NCBI RefSeq assembly: GCF_001984095.1
Contig: NZ_LYVQ01000002.1
Location: forward strand, 1 to 64,000
DNA: 64,000 nucleotides
Reading direction: 5' to 3'
From: Pelomonas sp. KK5
Lineage (GTDB): Bacteria; Pseudomonadota; Gammaproteobacteria; Burkholderiales; Burkholderiaceae_C
The stretch's first letter is position 1. The number at the start of each line of letters is the position of its first letter. The notes under the pieces were generated by a model. The model was given only the letters and a program-made list of their open reading frames with translations. It made no database searches and was not told where the DNA came from. Shown here piece after piece: positions 45,099 to 54,099 of the stretch. The position numbers were made by a program, and so were the translations under genes.

Positions 45099-45673
45099 GA
45101 CTTGCCCGCCGTCTTCGCCTTGAAGAGTTCCCGGATGCCCACCTCGCGCGGGCCCGGGATCACTTCGAAGCGCTCGCCGGCGCTGAGCGTCCCGGGACGG
45201 ATCACGCTCAGGTAGAAGCCGCACCAGCCGCTCTGCATCATCAGCTTGGCGGCCTGCTTGAAGCCCATCACCGCGTTGAACTTGAAGCAGGGATAGCGCG
45301 GCTCGCTGACGGCCAGCTCGCAGCCGTTCTCGAAGCGCAGCCGGTCGCCGATCCAGGCATCGATCTCCAGCAGGCCGGACAGGGTCAGGTTCTCGCCCAG
45401 GCTGCCCGCGGGCAAGACCTGGCCCCAGTCGGCGGCGCCGGACTGGGCACGCACCGTCTGCCAGAAGCCGTAGTGCTCGGACGGGTAGGCGTAGACCGCC
45501 TTGGCCAGGCCGCCGTGGACGCTGGGGTCGGCCTGCTCGTCGCCCTCCAGGCCGATCGGCATGACCGCGACGGCGCCCTCGCGCGGCTGCTTGCGGATGC
45601 CACTGGGCACCGTGCCCTGGTCGGTGGGCAGCGGGGCGATGCGGGCGGTATTGAGGCTGAGGAGCTGCGGCAT
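45095..45673 (-). CDS. MOSC domain protein, YiiM type
   Basis: 192 residues. GLEGDEQADPSVHGGLAKAVYAYPSEHYGFW and LPAGSLGENLTLSGL are YiiM-type MOSC blocks, and a Cys in EPRYPCFKF is the probable molybdenum cofactor ligand. YiiM enzymes reduce N-hydroxylated compounds. Start at 45673; the open frame upstream to 45901 runs through the repeated intergenic element and is not used. Its last codons overlap the end of the old yellow enzyme gene by 4 nt. Confidence 0.85.
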   Translation of the reverse strand: MPQLLSLNTARIAPLPTDQGTVPSGIRKQPREGAVAVMPIGLEGDEQADPSVHGGLAKAVYAYPSEHYGFWQTVRAQSGAADWGQVLPAGSLGENLTLSGLLEIDAWIGDRLRFENGCELAVSEPRYPCFKFNAVMGFKQAAKLMMQSGWCGFYLSVIRPGTLSAGERFEVIPGPREVGIRELFKAKTAGKS

Positions 45674-45681
45674 GGACAAGG

Positions 45682-45900
45682 CTGTGGACAGTTCTCGAAC
45701 AAGCGCCCGATTGTCCACACGCCGGCGCGGCCCCTGCGACTTGTTCATTCCGGCTCCCGGTCTTGCCGGCGGCCGATCCACAGCCTTGGCCGCGAGCCAA
45801 GTGCCTGTCAGGCCTGGGAAAAACCAGCTTGCCCACAGAAACCGGCCGCGTCCTATTACAACTACTAAAGATATAAGGAAGATAAGGAGAAAAGAGAACA
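45682..45900 (+). repeat. DnaA-box-like intergenic module, copy A
   Basis: Four sites resembling DnaA boxes: an inverted TGTGGACAG (45683-45691), TTGTCCACA (45711-45719), CGATCCACA (45774-45782) and TTGCCCACA (45829-45837). An A+T-rich tract follows (about 45852-45900, TATTACAACTACTAAAGATA and GAAGATAAGGAGAAAAGAG). The spacing is 29, 62-63 and 55 nt, matching copy B at 51961-52185; the last interval matches B at 38 of 55 positions by hand count. Between boxes 3 and 4 there are small hairpins (CTTGGC/GCCAAG, CTGG/CCAG). TTGTCCACA is one base from the E. coli DnaA box TTATCCACA and is a preferred box in high-GC bacteria. Lies between the divergent MOSC and queD-like genes. Confidence 0.7.
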
Positions 45901-45968
45901 AGACCCGCGGGTGGCATTGCCAAGCGAGGCCATGTCACACTGGCGTGTTCGACCCTCCCCTGTTTCCG

Positions 45969-47081
45969 ATGAATTCCCAGACGACGATCCACAGCGCGTC
46001 CTGCGGCTTTGAATCCGCCTGCCGGATCCCCTCGCTGCCCGCCGCGCACCGCAGCCACCGCCTGCACGGGCACAGCTATTTCGCCACCGTGCGGGCCGCG
46101 CTGCCGGCCGGCTGGGCGCCGTTCCCGGGTGGAGAAGTCGAGGAACTGCGCACCCGGCTGGAGAAGGCCGTGGCGCCGCTGGACTACGCGCTGCTGAACG
46201 AGACCCTGCCCGAGCCGACCGACGAGAACCTCGCCCGCTGGATCCGGCACCGTCTGGAATCGGAGCTGGGCGTCCCCGGCATCCAGCAGGTGGGCATCCA
46301 GAGCACCGGCCATGAGGGCGTGGATCTCGATGCCGAGGGCGTGGCCCATGTCTGGCGTCGCTACCGCTTCCAGGCGGCGCACCAGCTGCCGAACGTGCCG
46401 GCCGGCCACAAGTGCGGCCGCATGCACGGCCATGGCTTCGAGGTGATCATCCATGCCCGCCAGGGCCTGGGCGATGGCGAGGCGATGGCGGTGGACTACG
46501 ACCACCTGGACGAGATGTGGGCGCCGTTCCACATGATGCTGAACTACCAGTGCCTGAACGGCATCGAGGGCCTGGCCAACCCGACCAGCGAGATCATCTC
46601 CTCCTGGCTGTGGGAGCGGCTGAAGCCCCAGCTGCCGGCCCTGTCCTGGATCACCGTGTACGAGACCGGCTCCTGCGGCGCCAACTTCGACGGCGCCAGC
46701 TACCGGATCTGGAAGGAAATGACGCTGGACAGTGCGATCCAACTGAAGCGCGCGCCTGAGGGCAGCCCGCTGCGCGGCATCCACGGCCACACCTACACGC
46801 TGCGCCTGCACCTGAACGCGCCGCTGGACGCGGTGCACGGCTGGACGGTGGACTTCGGTGACGTGAAGACGCTGTTCGATCCGATCTTCAAGGCCATCGA
46901 CCACCGGCCGCTGTACGAGATCGCCGACCTGCCCGACGGCGACACGGCGAGCCTGGCCGGCTGGGTGCTGGCCAAGGGCCGCGCGGTGCTGCCGCAGATC
47001 GACCGGGTGGACATGTACGAGACGCGGGGCTGCGGGTCCATCGTCAGCCTGGCCGCTTCGGAGGAGCTGATTCCGGTATGA
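45969..47081 (+). CDS. triple T-fold 6-carboxytetrahydropterin synthase-like protein (QueD family)
   Basis: 370 residues, about three times the usual 120 of QueD. Domain 1 (about 5-127): C18, S29, H33 and H35 at the Zn/Cys positions, D72-Y73 at the Asp-His position. Domain 2 (about 130-248): complete Zn site H138/H153/H155, nucleophile C149 in GHKCGRMHGH, pterin-holding E232, but F187-H188 for the Asp-His pair. Domain 3 (about 250-370): L268 and I257 where Cys and the first Zn His should be, but intact D311-H312 and E351. In PTPS enzymes Cys comes from one subunit and Asp-His from the next, so domains 2 and 3 may share one composite site. Overlaps queE (ATGA), so it probably makes CPH4 for queuosine. 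Preceded by the DnaA-box-like module. Confidence 0.85.
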   Translation: MNSQTTIHSASCGFESACRIPSLPAAHRSHRLHGHSYFATVRAALPAGWAPFPGGEVEELRTRLEKAVAPLDYALLNETLPEPTDENLARWIRHRLESELGVPGIQQVGIQSTGHEGVDLDAEGVAHVWRRYRFQAAHQLPNVPAGHKCGRMHGHGFEVIIHARQGLGDGEAMAVDYDHLDEMWAPFHMMLNYQCLNGIEGLANPTSEIISSWLWERLKPQLPALSWITVYETGSCGANFDGASYRIWKEMTLDSAIQLKRAPEGSPLRGIHGHTYTLRLHLNAPLDAVHGWTVDFGDVKTLFDPIFKAIDHRPLYEIADLPDGDTASLAGWVLAKGRAVLPQIDRVDMYETRGCGSIVSLAASEELIPV

Positions 47082-47713
47082 GCTACGCAGTCAAGGAAAT
47101 GTTCTATACCTTGCAGGGCGAGGGGGCGCAGGCAGGCCGGGCTTCGGTCTTCTGCCGCTTCGCCGGCTGCAATCTGTGGAACGGGCGCGAGGAGGATCGC
47201 GCTTCAGCCGTCTGCACTTTCTGCGATACGGACTTCGTCGGGACCGACGGGCAGGGTGGCGGCAAGTTCGCCACGGCCGAGGCGCTGGCCGAGGCGATCG
47301 CATCAAAGTGGCCGGCCGGCCCGGGCGGCAAGCCCTATGTCGTCTGCACCGGCGGCGAGCCCTTGCTGCAGTTGGACAAGCCCCTGATCGACGCGCTGCA
47401 CGCCCGCGGCTTCGAGATCGCCGTGGAGACCAATGGCACCCAGCCGGCGCCCGAAGGCCTGGACTGGATCTGCGTCAGCCCCAAGGCGGACAGCGAGATC
47501 GTGCTGACGAAGGGCAACGAGCTGAAGCTGGTCTGGCCGCAGCCGCTGGCCCGGCCGGAGCGCTTCGCCGGGCTGGCGTTCGATCACTTCTTCCTGCAGC
47601 CGATGGACAGCATCCTGAAGGCGCAGCACACGAAGGAGGCGGTGGCCTACTGCATGGAGCATCCGCAGTGGCGCCTCTCGGTGCAGATGCACAAGGTCAT
47701 CGGCATCGACTGA
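47078..47713 (+). CDS. queE: 7-carboxy-7-deazaguanine synthase
   Basis: 211 residues. Radical-SAM protein with the cluster Cys at 31, 46 and 49, i.e. C-x14-C-x2-C, as known for the Burkholderia-type QueE rather than C-x3-C-x2-C. Other blocks: FYTLQGEGAQAGR, VCTGGEPLLQLD, VETNGTQP, and SPKADSEIV. It converts CPH4 to 7-carboxy-7-deazaguanine. Coupled to the queD-like gene. queC and queF are not in the window. Confidence 0.94.
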   Translation: MSYAVKEMFYTLQGEGAQAGRASVFCRFAGCNLWNGREEDRASAVCTFCDTDFVGTDGQGGGKFATAEALAEAIASKWPAGPGGKPYVVCTGGEPLLQLDKPLIDALHARGFEIAVETNGTQPAPEGLDWICVSPKADSEIVLTKGNELKLVWPQPLARPERFAGLAFDHFFLQPMDSILKAQHTKEAVAYCMEHPQWRLSVQMHKVIGID

Positions 47714-47721
47714 GGACGGGG

Positions 47722-48450
47722 CTAACAGCCAAGTTCGACGGCCTGCAGCACGCGGCCGTTCGAGGGGTCGACCGCCACGACCACCAGTCGCCGCGCATGA
47801 CCGGCCTCGGCCGGCGCGAGCTTCACCTGCCAGGACTGCTCCGGCCCGCCCGCCGGGAGCCGCGCGTAGTCGCGCACCACGTCGTCGTGCCTGAGCAGCG
47901 AACCCTGGTTCTCGCCGGCCTTGACCTGCGATTGGTGCCCGTCCTCGACGGCGGCCCACCAGAGCTGGACCTTGGCGGGCGAGCCGCTCAGCGGGCGGAG
48001 ATCGACGCTCACCTTGTCGCCATCGTGGCGCTGCAGGACGAGGGCGACACCGGCTGGCGAGGGGGCAGGTAGTTCGCTGCCGCCATGCCAGTCGCGCCCA
48101 TTGACGATGATCTGCGGTGTGTAGGCGAAGCGTGCGCCGGACCAGGCTTGCGTCTGCTGCTGCCGCTCGGTGTACGCCGGGCTGGCGAAGCGATCCTTCC
48201 AGCCGAGGCGGTCCCAGTAGTCGACATGGAAGGCCGCGGCGATCGCATCGGGCCGCCTGGCCTTGAGCCCGCTGAGCCAGCGGTCAGCCGGCGGGCAGGA
48301 GTTGCAGCCCTCGGAGGTATAGAGCTCCACCAGCGGCGGCACGGTGGGCCCGGAGCGGGCCATGCAGCTCCCTGCATCGGCCTGGGCGAGGCCCAGGTTG
48401 AGCAGCAGCAGGGCGACGGCGACAACAGGCTTGATCTTCGTCTTCATCAT
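47722..48450 (-). CDS. DUF1223 thioredoxin-like exported protein
   Basis: 242 residues. Signal peptide (residues 1-25). Mature part begins VELYTSEGCNSCPPADRWL: a CxxC at C49/C52 in thioredoxin-like context, then FHVDYWDRLGWKDRF and YTPQIIVNG with a cis-Pro-like loop. The DUF1223 family is secreted and has no proven function; a disulfide exchange role is suggested by the fold. Convergent with queE (8-nt gap). Confidence 0.85.
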   Translation of the reverse strand: MMKTKIKPVVAVALLLLNLGLAQADAGSCMARSGPTVPPLVELYTSEGCNSCPPADRWLSGLKARRPDAIAAAFHVDYWDRLGWKDRFASPAYTERQQQTQAWSGARFAYTPQIIVNGRDWHGGSELPAPSPAGVALVLQRHDGDKVSVDLRPLSGSPAKVQLWWAAVEDGHQSQVKAGENQGSLLRHDDVVRDYARLPAGGPEQSWQVKLAPAEAGHARRLVVVAVDPSNGRVLQAVELGC

Positions 48451-48481
48451 GCCTGTGCAGTCGCCGCCACCGGCACCGGCC

Positions 48482-49810
<1,329 letters not shown>

Positions 49811-49896
49811 CGTTATGCGGTCGCCGCCATCATCCCGCCCGTTTCGGCTCAATGCGATGAGGGGAATTGCATAAGTGGAATTGCAGATCCGGCATG

Positions 49897-49922
49897 AAAA
49901 AGGCGCCCCGCGGGGCGCCTTT
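49897..49922 (-). terminator. intrinsic terminator downstream of ompW
   Basis: AAAGGCGCCCCG/CGGGGCGCCTTT, a perfect 12-bp inverted repeat with a run of T on the minus strand (AAAAA on plus, 49897-49901). It ends the leftward ompW transcript. The plus strand has only TTTG, so it works in one direction. Confidence 0.85.
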
Positions 49923-49939
49923 GATCGAGTCGGAAGGCC

Positions 49940-50608
49940 TCAGAAGGCGTAGCCGACACCCAGCTGCACGGCCGTGGGATTGAGCGTGGCGTCGATGGTC
50001 TGGCCGGTCGACAGCTGGCCGGTGGTCTTGATGAAGACCTTCATCACCGAGACGTCGGCGCTCCAGCGGCCGCCCAGGTTGACCGCCAGGCCCAGCTGGG
50101 CGCTGGCGCCGCCGGCGTTCTTCATCGAGAGCGTCGTCGGGTTGGACGGCGTGCCGCCGGTCAGGCCCGACAGCGCGGCGGTGGCCTTGCTGTCGTAGAA
50201 GCGGGCGTAGGTGAAGCCGGCGCCGACGTAGGGGCGGAAGGTGCTCTTGGCCTCGCCGAAGCGGTACTGCGCCAGCAGCGTGACGGGCAGGGACTTGACG
50301 GTGCCCAGCTTGCCGGTGCCGGCGATGGCGCCGGCGCCGACCACGTCATGCTCGAAGGCCGGACCGATCGGCAGGTCGATCGAGATGTTGTCCGTCCACA
50401 TCCAGGTGATGCCGCCGGTGGCGCGGGTGTCCTTGCGGACATCGATCTTGGTGCCGACCAGGCTGGGCGCGCTCAGGTCGCCGCTGTCCACATGCGGCGT
50501 GATCTGCGTGGCGCCCAGGCGCACGATGAAGCTGCCGGCCGTCTGGGCCTGGGCAGCGCCGCAAGCCAGGGCAGCGACGGCGAGGCTGAGAAGAGTCTTC
50601 TTGATCAT
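49940..50608 (-). CDS. ompW: OmpW family outer membrane protein
   Basis: 222 residues. Signal peptide (1-21: ends AAQAQ), then FIVRLGATQITPHVDSGDL, VLIDVRKDT-like strands, DNISIDLPIGPAFEHDV and a final LGVGYAF with the C-terminal Phe used by BAM. An eight-stranded barrel. AGGAGC stands upstream of the ATG. 29 nt after the lipase gene, so the two may be co-transcribed; terminator at 49897-49922. Confidence 0.9.
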   Translation of the reverse strand: MIKKTLLSLAVAALACGAAQAQTAGSFIVRLGATQITPHVDSGDLSAPSLVGTKIDVRKDTRATGGITWMWTDNISIDLPIGPAFEHDVVGAGAIAGTGKLGTVKSLPVTLLAQYRFGEAKSTFRPYVGAGFTYARFYDSKATAALSGLTGGTPSNPTTLSMKNAGGASAQLGLAVNLGGRWSADVSVMKVFIKTTGQLSTGQTIDATLNPTAVQLGVGYAF

Positions 50609-50637
50609 GGGTTCTTGCTCCTAATGTCGCCGCCGGC

Positions 50638-51762
50638 TTACAGCCAGCCCTTGATGGCCAGGCTCTTCGAGATCAGCTGGGAGACCAGCTGGTGGCCGTA
50701 CAGCGTCGGGTGGAAGCTGTCGGAGAAGGCGTAGGTCTGCCACCAGTTGGCACCGCCACTGGCGCCGGTCGGGACATTCGCCGACAGGGACGCGGTGGTG
50801 CAGTGCGGGAAGTCGTAGGTAGGCAGGCCGTCCGAGCCCACGCCGACGGCCGGGCAGGCCGGCGTCGTGGCGTTGGTCAGGCCGAACTGGGCCGGGCTGG
50901 CGACTTCATCGAGGAAGGAGGTGTAGAAGTCGACGACGACGACCTTGGGCTCGCTGGCGAACTTGGCGGCCAGCTCGGTGTTGTAGGCGCCGATCCACTG
51001 GTTGAACAGCGCTTCCAGCTGGGTCGCCACGTCCGCGCCCTTGGCAGCCTTGATGCTGGCCAGGACCATCTGGAACTTGGGCGTCTTGGTGATGGCCGGC
51101 AGGTTCAGGATCACGACCTGGGTCGCGCCCTTGCCCAGCACGTTGGTGGTGACCGAGGCAGCGAGGCGATCGGCCAGCTTGGTCATGTAGGCGCCACCGG
51201 CGGTGCTCAGGCCGGCGGTGTCCAGGCTGGCGGGGGTGACGCCCAGCGAGGCCAGCAGGCCGCGGATGTTGGCAGCAGTCGGGTCGGTGGCGGTGCCCGC
51301 GACCAGGAAGGCGCTGATCAGGTCGGCCGCGTCGTTGCCGCCGCCGTCGATGATGGCCAGGTCGGTGGCGGCGAAGCCGGTGGCGCCAGCCGCGGCGAGC
51401 TGCACGGTCACGTCACGGAAGTCGCCCGGATTGCTGGCGAAGTTGACGCGACCGCCGCCGATCGCGTAGTTGGTGCAGCCGGCGGTCGGGTTCAGCACGA
51501 AGCTGTTGGCGCCGGTGGCCTTGTAGTACGGGCACAGGGTCTTGCCGTAGGCGGCGGCGATGCGCTCGGGGTAGATCTGGCTGTCGCTGGCCTGCAGGGT
51601 GAACTTGTAGCCGTAGGTGCCGGAGTCGGCCAGGCTGTCACCGAAGACCTTGACCGAGCCGACCTGGGCGCGCGGCGTGGTGTCGGCCGAGCTGCCGCCG
51701 CCGCAGGCGACGAGGGCCAGGCTGGTCGCCAGCGCGAGCAGCGTGGATTTGAAATGACGCAT
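50638..51762 (-). CDS. SGNH/GDSL hydrolase lipoprotein
   Basis: 374 residues. Lipobox LALVAC (C20) followed by GGGSSADTT. GDSL block VFGDSLADSG with nucleophile S43, IDGGGND (oxyanion Asn) and a C-terminal SDSFHPTLYGHQ with catalytic Asp-x-x-His. An esterase/lipase anchored to the outer membrane or periplasmic side. Four Cys in the mature part may make disulfides. Upstream, a 460-nt gap separates it from mazG and contains the second DnaA-box-like module. Confidence 0.88.
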   Translation of the reverse strand: MRHFKSTLLALATSLALVACGGGSSADTTPRAQVGSVKVFGDSLADSGTYGYKFTLQASDSQIYPERIAAAYGKTLCPYYKATGANSFVLNPTAGCTNYAIGGGRVNFASNPGDFRDVTVQLAAAGATGFAATDLAIIDGGGNDAADLISAFLVAGTATDPTAANIRGLLASLGVTPASLDTAGLSTAGGAYMTKLADRLAASVTTNVLGKGATQVVILNLPAITKTPKFQMVLASIKAAKGADVATQLEALFNQWIGAYNTELAAKFASEPKVVVVDFYTSFLDEVASPAQFGLTNATTPACPAVGVGSDGLPTYDFPHCTTASLSANVPTGASGGANWWQTYAFSDSFHPTLYGHQLVSQLISKSLAIKGWL

Positions 51763-51960
51763 CGGATGTCTCCTAGAGAGGGTGCTGTCGGGTGAGGGAA
51801 TATTCGATCGAGGTCCCGAACCCTAGCGATCGCTAATGGTGCGAGTGTCTGCGTTTTCGCCCCGCGAAGCAGCACAAGGGCCGCTAGTTTGCACTTGTTT
51901 GTAGCGGCTCGGCGACGGAACGTGTCACCGCCGTGACAAGTCAGCCGCGGCTGGACAAGC
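51763..51960. other. intergenic region upstream of the GDSL lipase gene
   Basis: 198 nt between the lipase start and the repeated module. It is relatively A+T-rich near 51830-51905 (CGATCGCTAATGG, GTTTGCACTTGTTTG) and includes a GTCACCGCCGTGAC inverted repeat (51924-51937, arms GTCAC/GTGAC). It presumably holds the lipase promoter. No gene seen. Confidence 0.4.
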
Positions 51961-52185
51961 TTGTGGAAAAGAAAGGAGCAAGCAGGTGCTTGTCCACAGC
52001 GCGAGCGGCGGGACGGTACTTGTTGTCTGGCCATCCGCATCCAATCCGGGGTCGCGCCCACAGGCTTTGGCGAGGCGCAAGTGACTGTCGGGCTTGAAGA
52101 AAGTCCGCTTGTCCACAGCGAGGCCCGGGCTCCTACAAGTACTACCAATTTATAAAATTGAAATGCATTGAATAAGAAGAAAGCC
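51961..52185 (+). repeat. DnaA-box-like intergenic module, copy B
   Basis: Same layout as copy A at 45682: inverted TGTGGAAAA (51962-51970), TTGTCCACA (51990-51998), GCGCCCACA (52054-52062) and TTGTCCACA (52109-52117), followed by an A+T-rich tract (about 52130-52185, TACTACCAATTTATAAAATT). Spacing 29, 64 and 55 nt. In copy A box 4 reads TTGCCCACA and in B box 3 is the weak one. After the tract both copies also share CACACT with TGGC or TTGCC (45936 and 52211). Lies between the divergent GDSL lipase and mazG-like genes. Confidence 0.7.
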
Positions 52186-52210
52186 GGGCAGGCCGGGGCA
52201 GGGGGCGTGC

Positions 52211-52216
52211 CACACT
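52211..52216 (+). promoter_or_regulatory. -10-like box for mazG-like gene, leaderless type
   Basis: CACACT, followed by 7 nt (TGCCGTG) and the ATG at 52224. No ribosome binding site. Confidence 0.35.
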
Positions 52217-52223
52217 TGCCGTG

Positions 52224-52574
52224 ATGGACCCGAATTCGCCCACCACTCTGGATATCGCACAACTGCAGCAGCGGCTGCGCGACTTCGCCACCGAGCGGGA
52301 CTGGCAGCCCTTCCTGACGCCCAAGAACCTGGCCATGGCGATGGTGGTGGAAGCGGGCGAGCTGGTGGAGATCTTCCAGTGGATGACGCCGGAGCAGTCG
52401 CTGGCGATTGCCGACGATGCGCCGCGGCACCAGCACCTGGGCGAGGAGATCGCGGACGTGCTGCTGTACCTGATGCAGATCGCCGACCGGGCCGGCGTCG
52501 ACGTGCCTGCCGCCGTGGAACGCAAGCTGGCGATGAATGCGCTGAAGTACCCCGCCGGCCGCCGGCACGGGTAG
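52224..52574 (+). CDS. MazG-like nucleotide pyrophosphohydrolase (RS21-C6/dCTPase type)
   Basis: 116 residues. All-alpha NTP-PPase with the metal-binding pattern VEAGELVEIFQW (E-x2-E) and GEEIADVLLYLMQIAD (E-x3-D). MazG-like enzymes of this size hydrolyse dCTP or modified dNTPs to the monophosphate. Start ATG 52224, after GTG at 52221. Downstream GNAT gene is 97 nt away in the same direction. Confidence 0.88.
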   Translation: MDPNSPTTLDIAQLQQRLRDFATERDWQPFLTPKNLAMAMVVEAGELVEIFQWMTPEQSLAIADDAPRHQHLGEEIADVLLYLMQIADRAGVDVPAAVERKLAMNALKYPAGRRHG

Positions 52575-52592
52575 AGACTCGAAAAAATCGTG

Positions 52593-52652
52593 CTGTCAAG
52601 GGCACCGCCTTGGGCGAATGCCAGGGAAAATCCTGCCCTTTCGTTTTGACAG
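52593..52652 (+). promoter_or_regulatory. stem-loop leader before the GNAT gene
   Basis: CTGTCAA (52593-52599) pairs with TTGACAG (52646-52652), and GGGCA (52600-52604) with TGCCC (52634-52638). A competing inner hairpin CAGG/CCTG (52622-52625 and 52632-52635) shares bases with TGCCC, so the two folds exclude each other. It ends 20 nt before the GNAT start. Function unknown; TTGACA in the right arm is also a -35-like sequence. Confidence 0.35.
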
Positions 52653-52671
52653 ATCGAGTTCGTTTCCGCGT

Positions 52672-53187
52672 ATGAGTATTCAGGTTCGCCCCGCCACGTT
52701 GCGCGATGCCAAAGGCATCGCCGAGATCCATGTCGCGGCCTGGCAGGATGCCTACAAGGGCCTGCTGCCCGATGCGACGCTTGACGCGCTGTCGGTGCAG
52801 AAGCGCCAGGCTTTCTGGCGCGAGGCGATCGACCTGTGCGAGCCCCAGGTGTTCGTGGCCCACATCGACAACCAGCTGATGGGCTTCGTCGGCTTCGACC
52901 GTTCGCGCGACAAGGGCACGCCCTCCACCACCGGCGAGATCTGGGCGCTGTACGCCAACCCGGTGCACTGGGACAAGGGCGTGGGCCTGGCCCTGTGGGA
53001 CGCCGCCCGCGACGGGCTGCAGGAAGAGGGCTGCACCAAGGTCACGCTGTGGACCTACCTGCGCAACGACCGCGGCCTGAGCTTCTTCGAGAAGGCCGGC
53101 TTCAAGCGCGAACTGGGCAGCGCCAAGACCACCGAGGTCGGCGGTACGCGGCTGGAGGAACTGCGGCTGCATCGGTCGCTGGTCTGA
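52672..53187 (+). CDS. GNAT family N-acetyltransferase
   Basis: 171 residues. VRPATLRDAKGIAEIHVAAWQDAYKGLLP is a common beginning of Acetyltransf_1 enzymes; the acetyl-CoA loop is replaced by KGVGLALWDAARDGL (Q/RxxGxG/A as DKGVGLA) at about 103-117, and LSFFEKAGF follows. The start at 52672 was chosen because the region before it forms a stem-loop. Substrate unknown. A terminator follows. Confidence 0.87.
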   Translation: MSIQVRPATLRDAKGIAEIHVAAWQDAYKGLLPDATLDALSVQKRQAFWREAIDLCEPQVFVAHIDNQLMGFVGFDRSRDKGTPSTTGEIWALYANPVHWDKGVGLALWDAARDGLQEEGCTKVTLWTYLRNDRGLSFFEKAGFKRELGSAKTTEVGGTRLEELRLHRSLV

Positions 53188-53213
53188 TCATCAGCCCGTG
53201 CGCAGCACAAATG

Positions 53214-53238
53214 AAAACCGGCCCAGGCCGGTTTTTTT
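53214..53238 (+). terminator. intrinsic terminator after the GNAT gene
   Basis: AACCGGCC-CA-GGCCGGTT followed by seven T (53232-53238), a standard rho-independent terminator. It ends the mazG-GNAT transcript and isolates the toxin-antitoxin cassette. Confidence 0.88.
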
Positions 53239-53255
53239 ACGTCCGTACACAGCCC

Positions 53256-53267
53256 GGGGTCAGGTCT
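53256..53267 (+). repeat. left inverted repeat of the toxin-antitoxin cassette
   Basis: GGGGTCAGGTCT, perfectly inverted at 54092-54103. Both lie immediately outside the AbrB/PIN genes. The same motif in one copy, AAGACCTGACCC, occurs at 24303-24314. Confidence 0.65.
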
Positions 53268-53317
53268 TGCTTCCTTGCGCGAGGAATCGCCGAAAGCAAG
53301 GAAGTAAGGAAGCAAGG
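53266..53317. repeat. palindromic CTTCCTTGC repeats upstream of the antitoxin gene
   Basis: CTTGCTTCCTTGC at 53266-53278 can pair with either GCAAGGAAG (53296-53304) or AAGGAAGCAAG (53306-53316). The units overlap the left inverted repeat. Such sites are a usual place for autoregulation by an AbrB-type antitoxin, which binds palindromes; this is inferred from position. Confidence 0.45.
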
Positions 53318-53365
53318 AGCGGTTAAAGTCGCGTCCCCTTGCATAGACCTTTCCTTGAATCCTTG

Positions 53366-53671
53366 ATGTCCTCCACCGTACTGGCCAAGCTGACTTCCAA
53401 GAACCAGTTGACGCTGCCGAAAAGCGTCACAGAACCCCTCGGGCCCGTGCAATATTTCGAAGTGGAGGCCACGAAAACCGGGCAGATCGTGCTGACGCCG
53501 GTGCGCATCCAGCGAGGCGACGCCGTGCGCGCCAAGCTGGCCGAACTGGCGATCGACGAGAAAGCCGTGGAGAAGGCGCTGAACTGGTCCAGGCCGGCGC
53601 CGACGCGTACAACAAAAACCGGGCAGACCCGGCCTGCGAAGAAAACCGCCTCGGCGCGCACCGCGCGATGA
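53366..53671 (+). CDS. AbrB/MazE-like antitoxin
   Basis: 101 residues from the ATG at 53366. Residues 5-48 form a swapped-hairpin AbrB domain: LAKLTSKNQLTLPKSVTEPL then YFEVEATKTGQIVLTPVRI. The C-terminal half (VRAKLAELAIDEKAVEKAL, then a Lys/Thr/Arg-rich tail) would bind the toxin. The stop overlaps the toxin start (ATGA), as in vapBC pairs. The long basic tail is unusual for an antitoxin. A TTG start at 53339 is unlikely. Confidence 0.78.
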   Translation: MSSTVLAKLTSKNQLTLPKSVTEPLGPVQYFEVEATKTGQIVLTPVRIQRGDAVRAKLAELAIDEKAVEKALNWSRPAPTRTTKTGQTRPAKKTASARTAR

Positions 53672-54099
53672 GCGGCACGCGCGTGGCCAGCCCTGCCGTC
53701 GTGTTCGACACGGCGACCCTGTTGCGCTCACTGCTGCTGGGCGACGAGCGCGCCAAGGCGCTGCGCCAGGCCTGGCAGCAAGGCCGCTGCCGGCCGCTGA
53801 TCGATGCCGAGGGCGCGCAGGCGCTGATGCGGGCGCTGGCCTGCCCGGCGCTGAAACTCTCGGAAGAAGAGCGGCACGAAGTGCTGGCCGATTTCCTGCC
53901 CTATGCGCAGGCCGTGCCGGCGGTGCCGGTGGCGCGTTCGCAGCCTGCGCTGGCGCTGGCCGAGGCGGGCAGGGCGGCGCTGCTGGTCAGCGATTGCGGG
54001 CAGTTGCGTGCGAGCTTCGAACGGCGCTTTTCACGGCGCGGAAAGCCTGCTTGCAGACTGCTCGGAAGTGATGAGTTTTACGCTTCGCTTCAGACCTGA
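53668..54099 (+). CDS. PIN domain toxin (VapC-like)
   Basis: 143 residues. PIN-type RNase fold with the acidic residues D14 (VVFDTATLL), E48 and D109 (LLVSDCGQL). VapC usually has DTNVLL and VTGD; here DTATLL and VSDC, so catalytic competence needs care. Translationally coupled to the antitoxin. Its last codons overlap the right inverted repeat, so the cassette is bounded almost exactly by the repeats. Confidence 0.75.
   Translation: MSGTRVASPAVVFDTATLLRSLLLGDERAKALRQAWQQGRCRPLIDAEGAQALMRALACPALKLSEEERHEVLADFLPYAQAVPAVPVARSQPALALAEAGRAALLVSDCGQLRASFERRFSRRGKPACRLLGSDEFYASLQT

Noticed and set aside
45682-45900. preQ1 riboswitch or other leader specific to queuosine genes
   Set aside because: A paralogous copy lies before an unrelated mazG-like gene, so the module is not queuosine-specific.
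45674-45901. N-terminal extension of the MOSC protein by 76 residues
   Set aside because: The extension is written by the DnaA-box-like module, which is repeated elsewhere without such a reading; the family length fits the 45673 start.
43968-46904. A 978-codon minus-strand frame over the old yellow enzyme, MOSC and queD-like genes
   Set aside because: Shadow of plus-strand genes; it crosses the repeated intergenic module and several functional genes.
53266-53317. A short CRISPR-like array of CAAGGAAG units
   Set aside because: The units overlap, are palindromic, and are only three in number with no uniform spacer.
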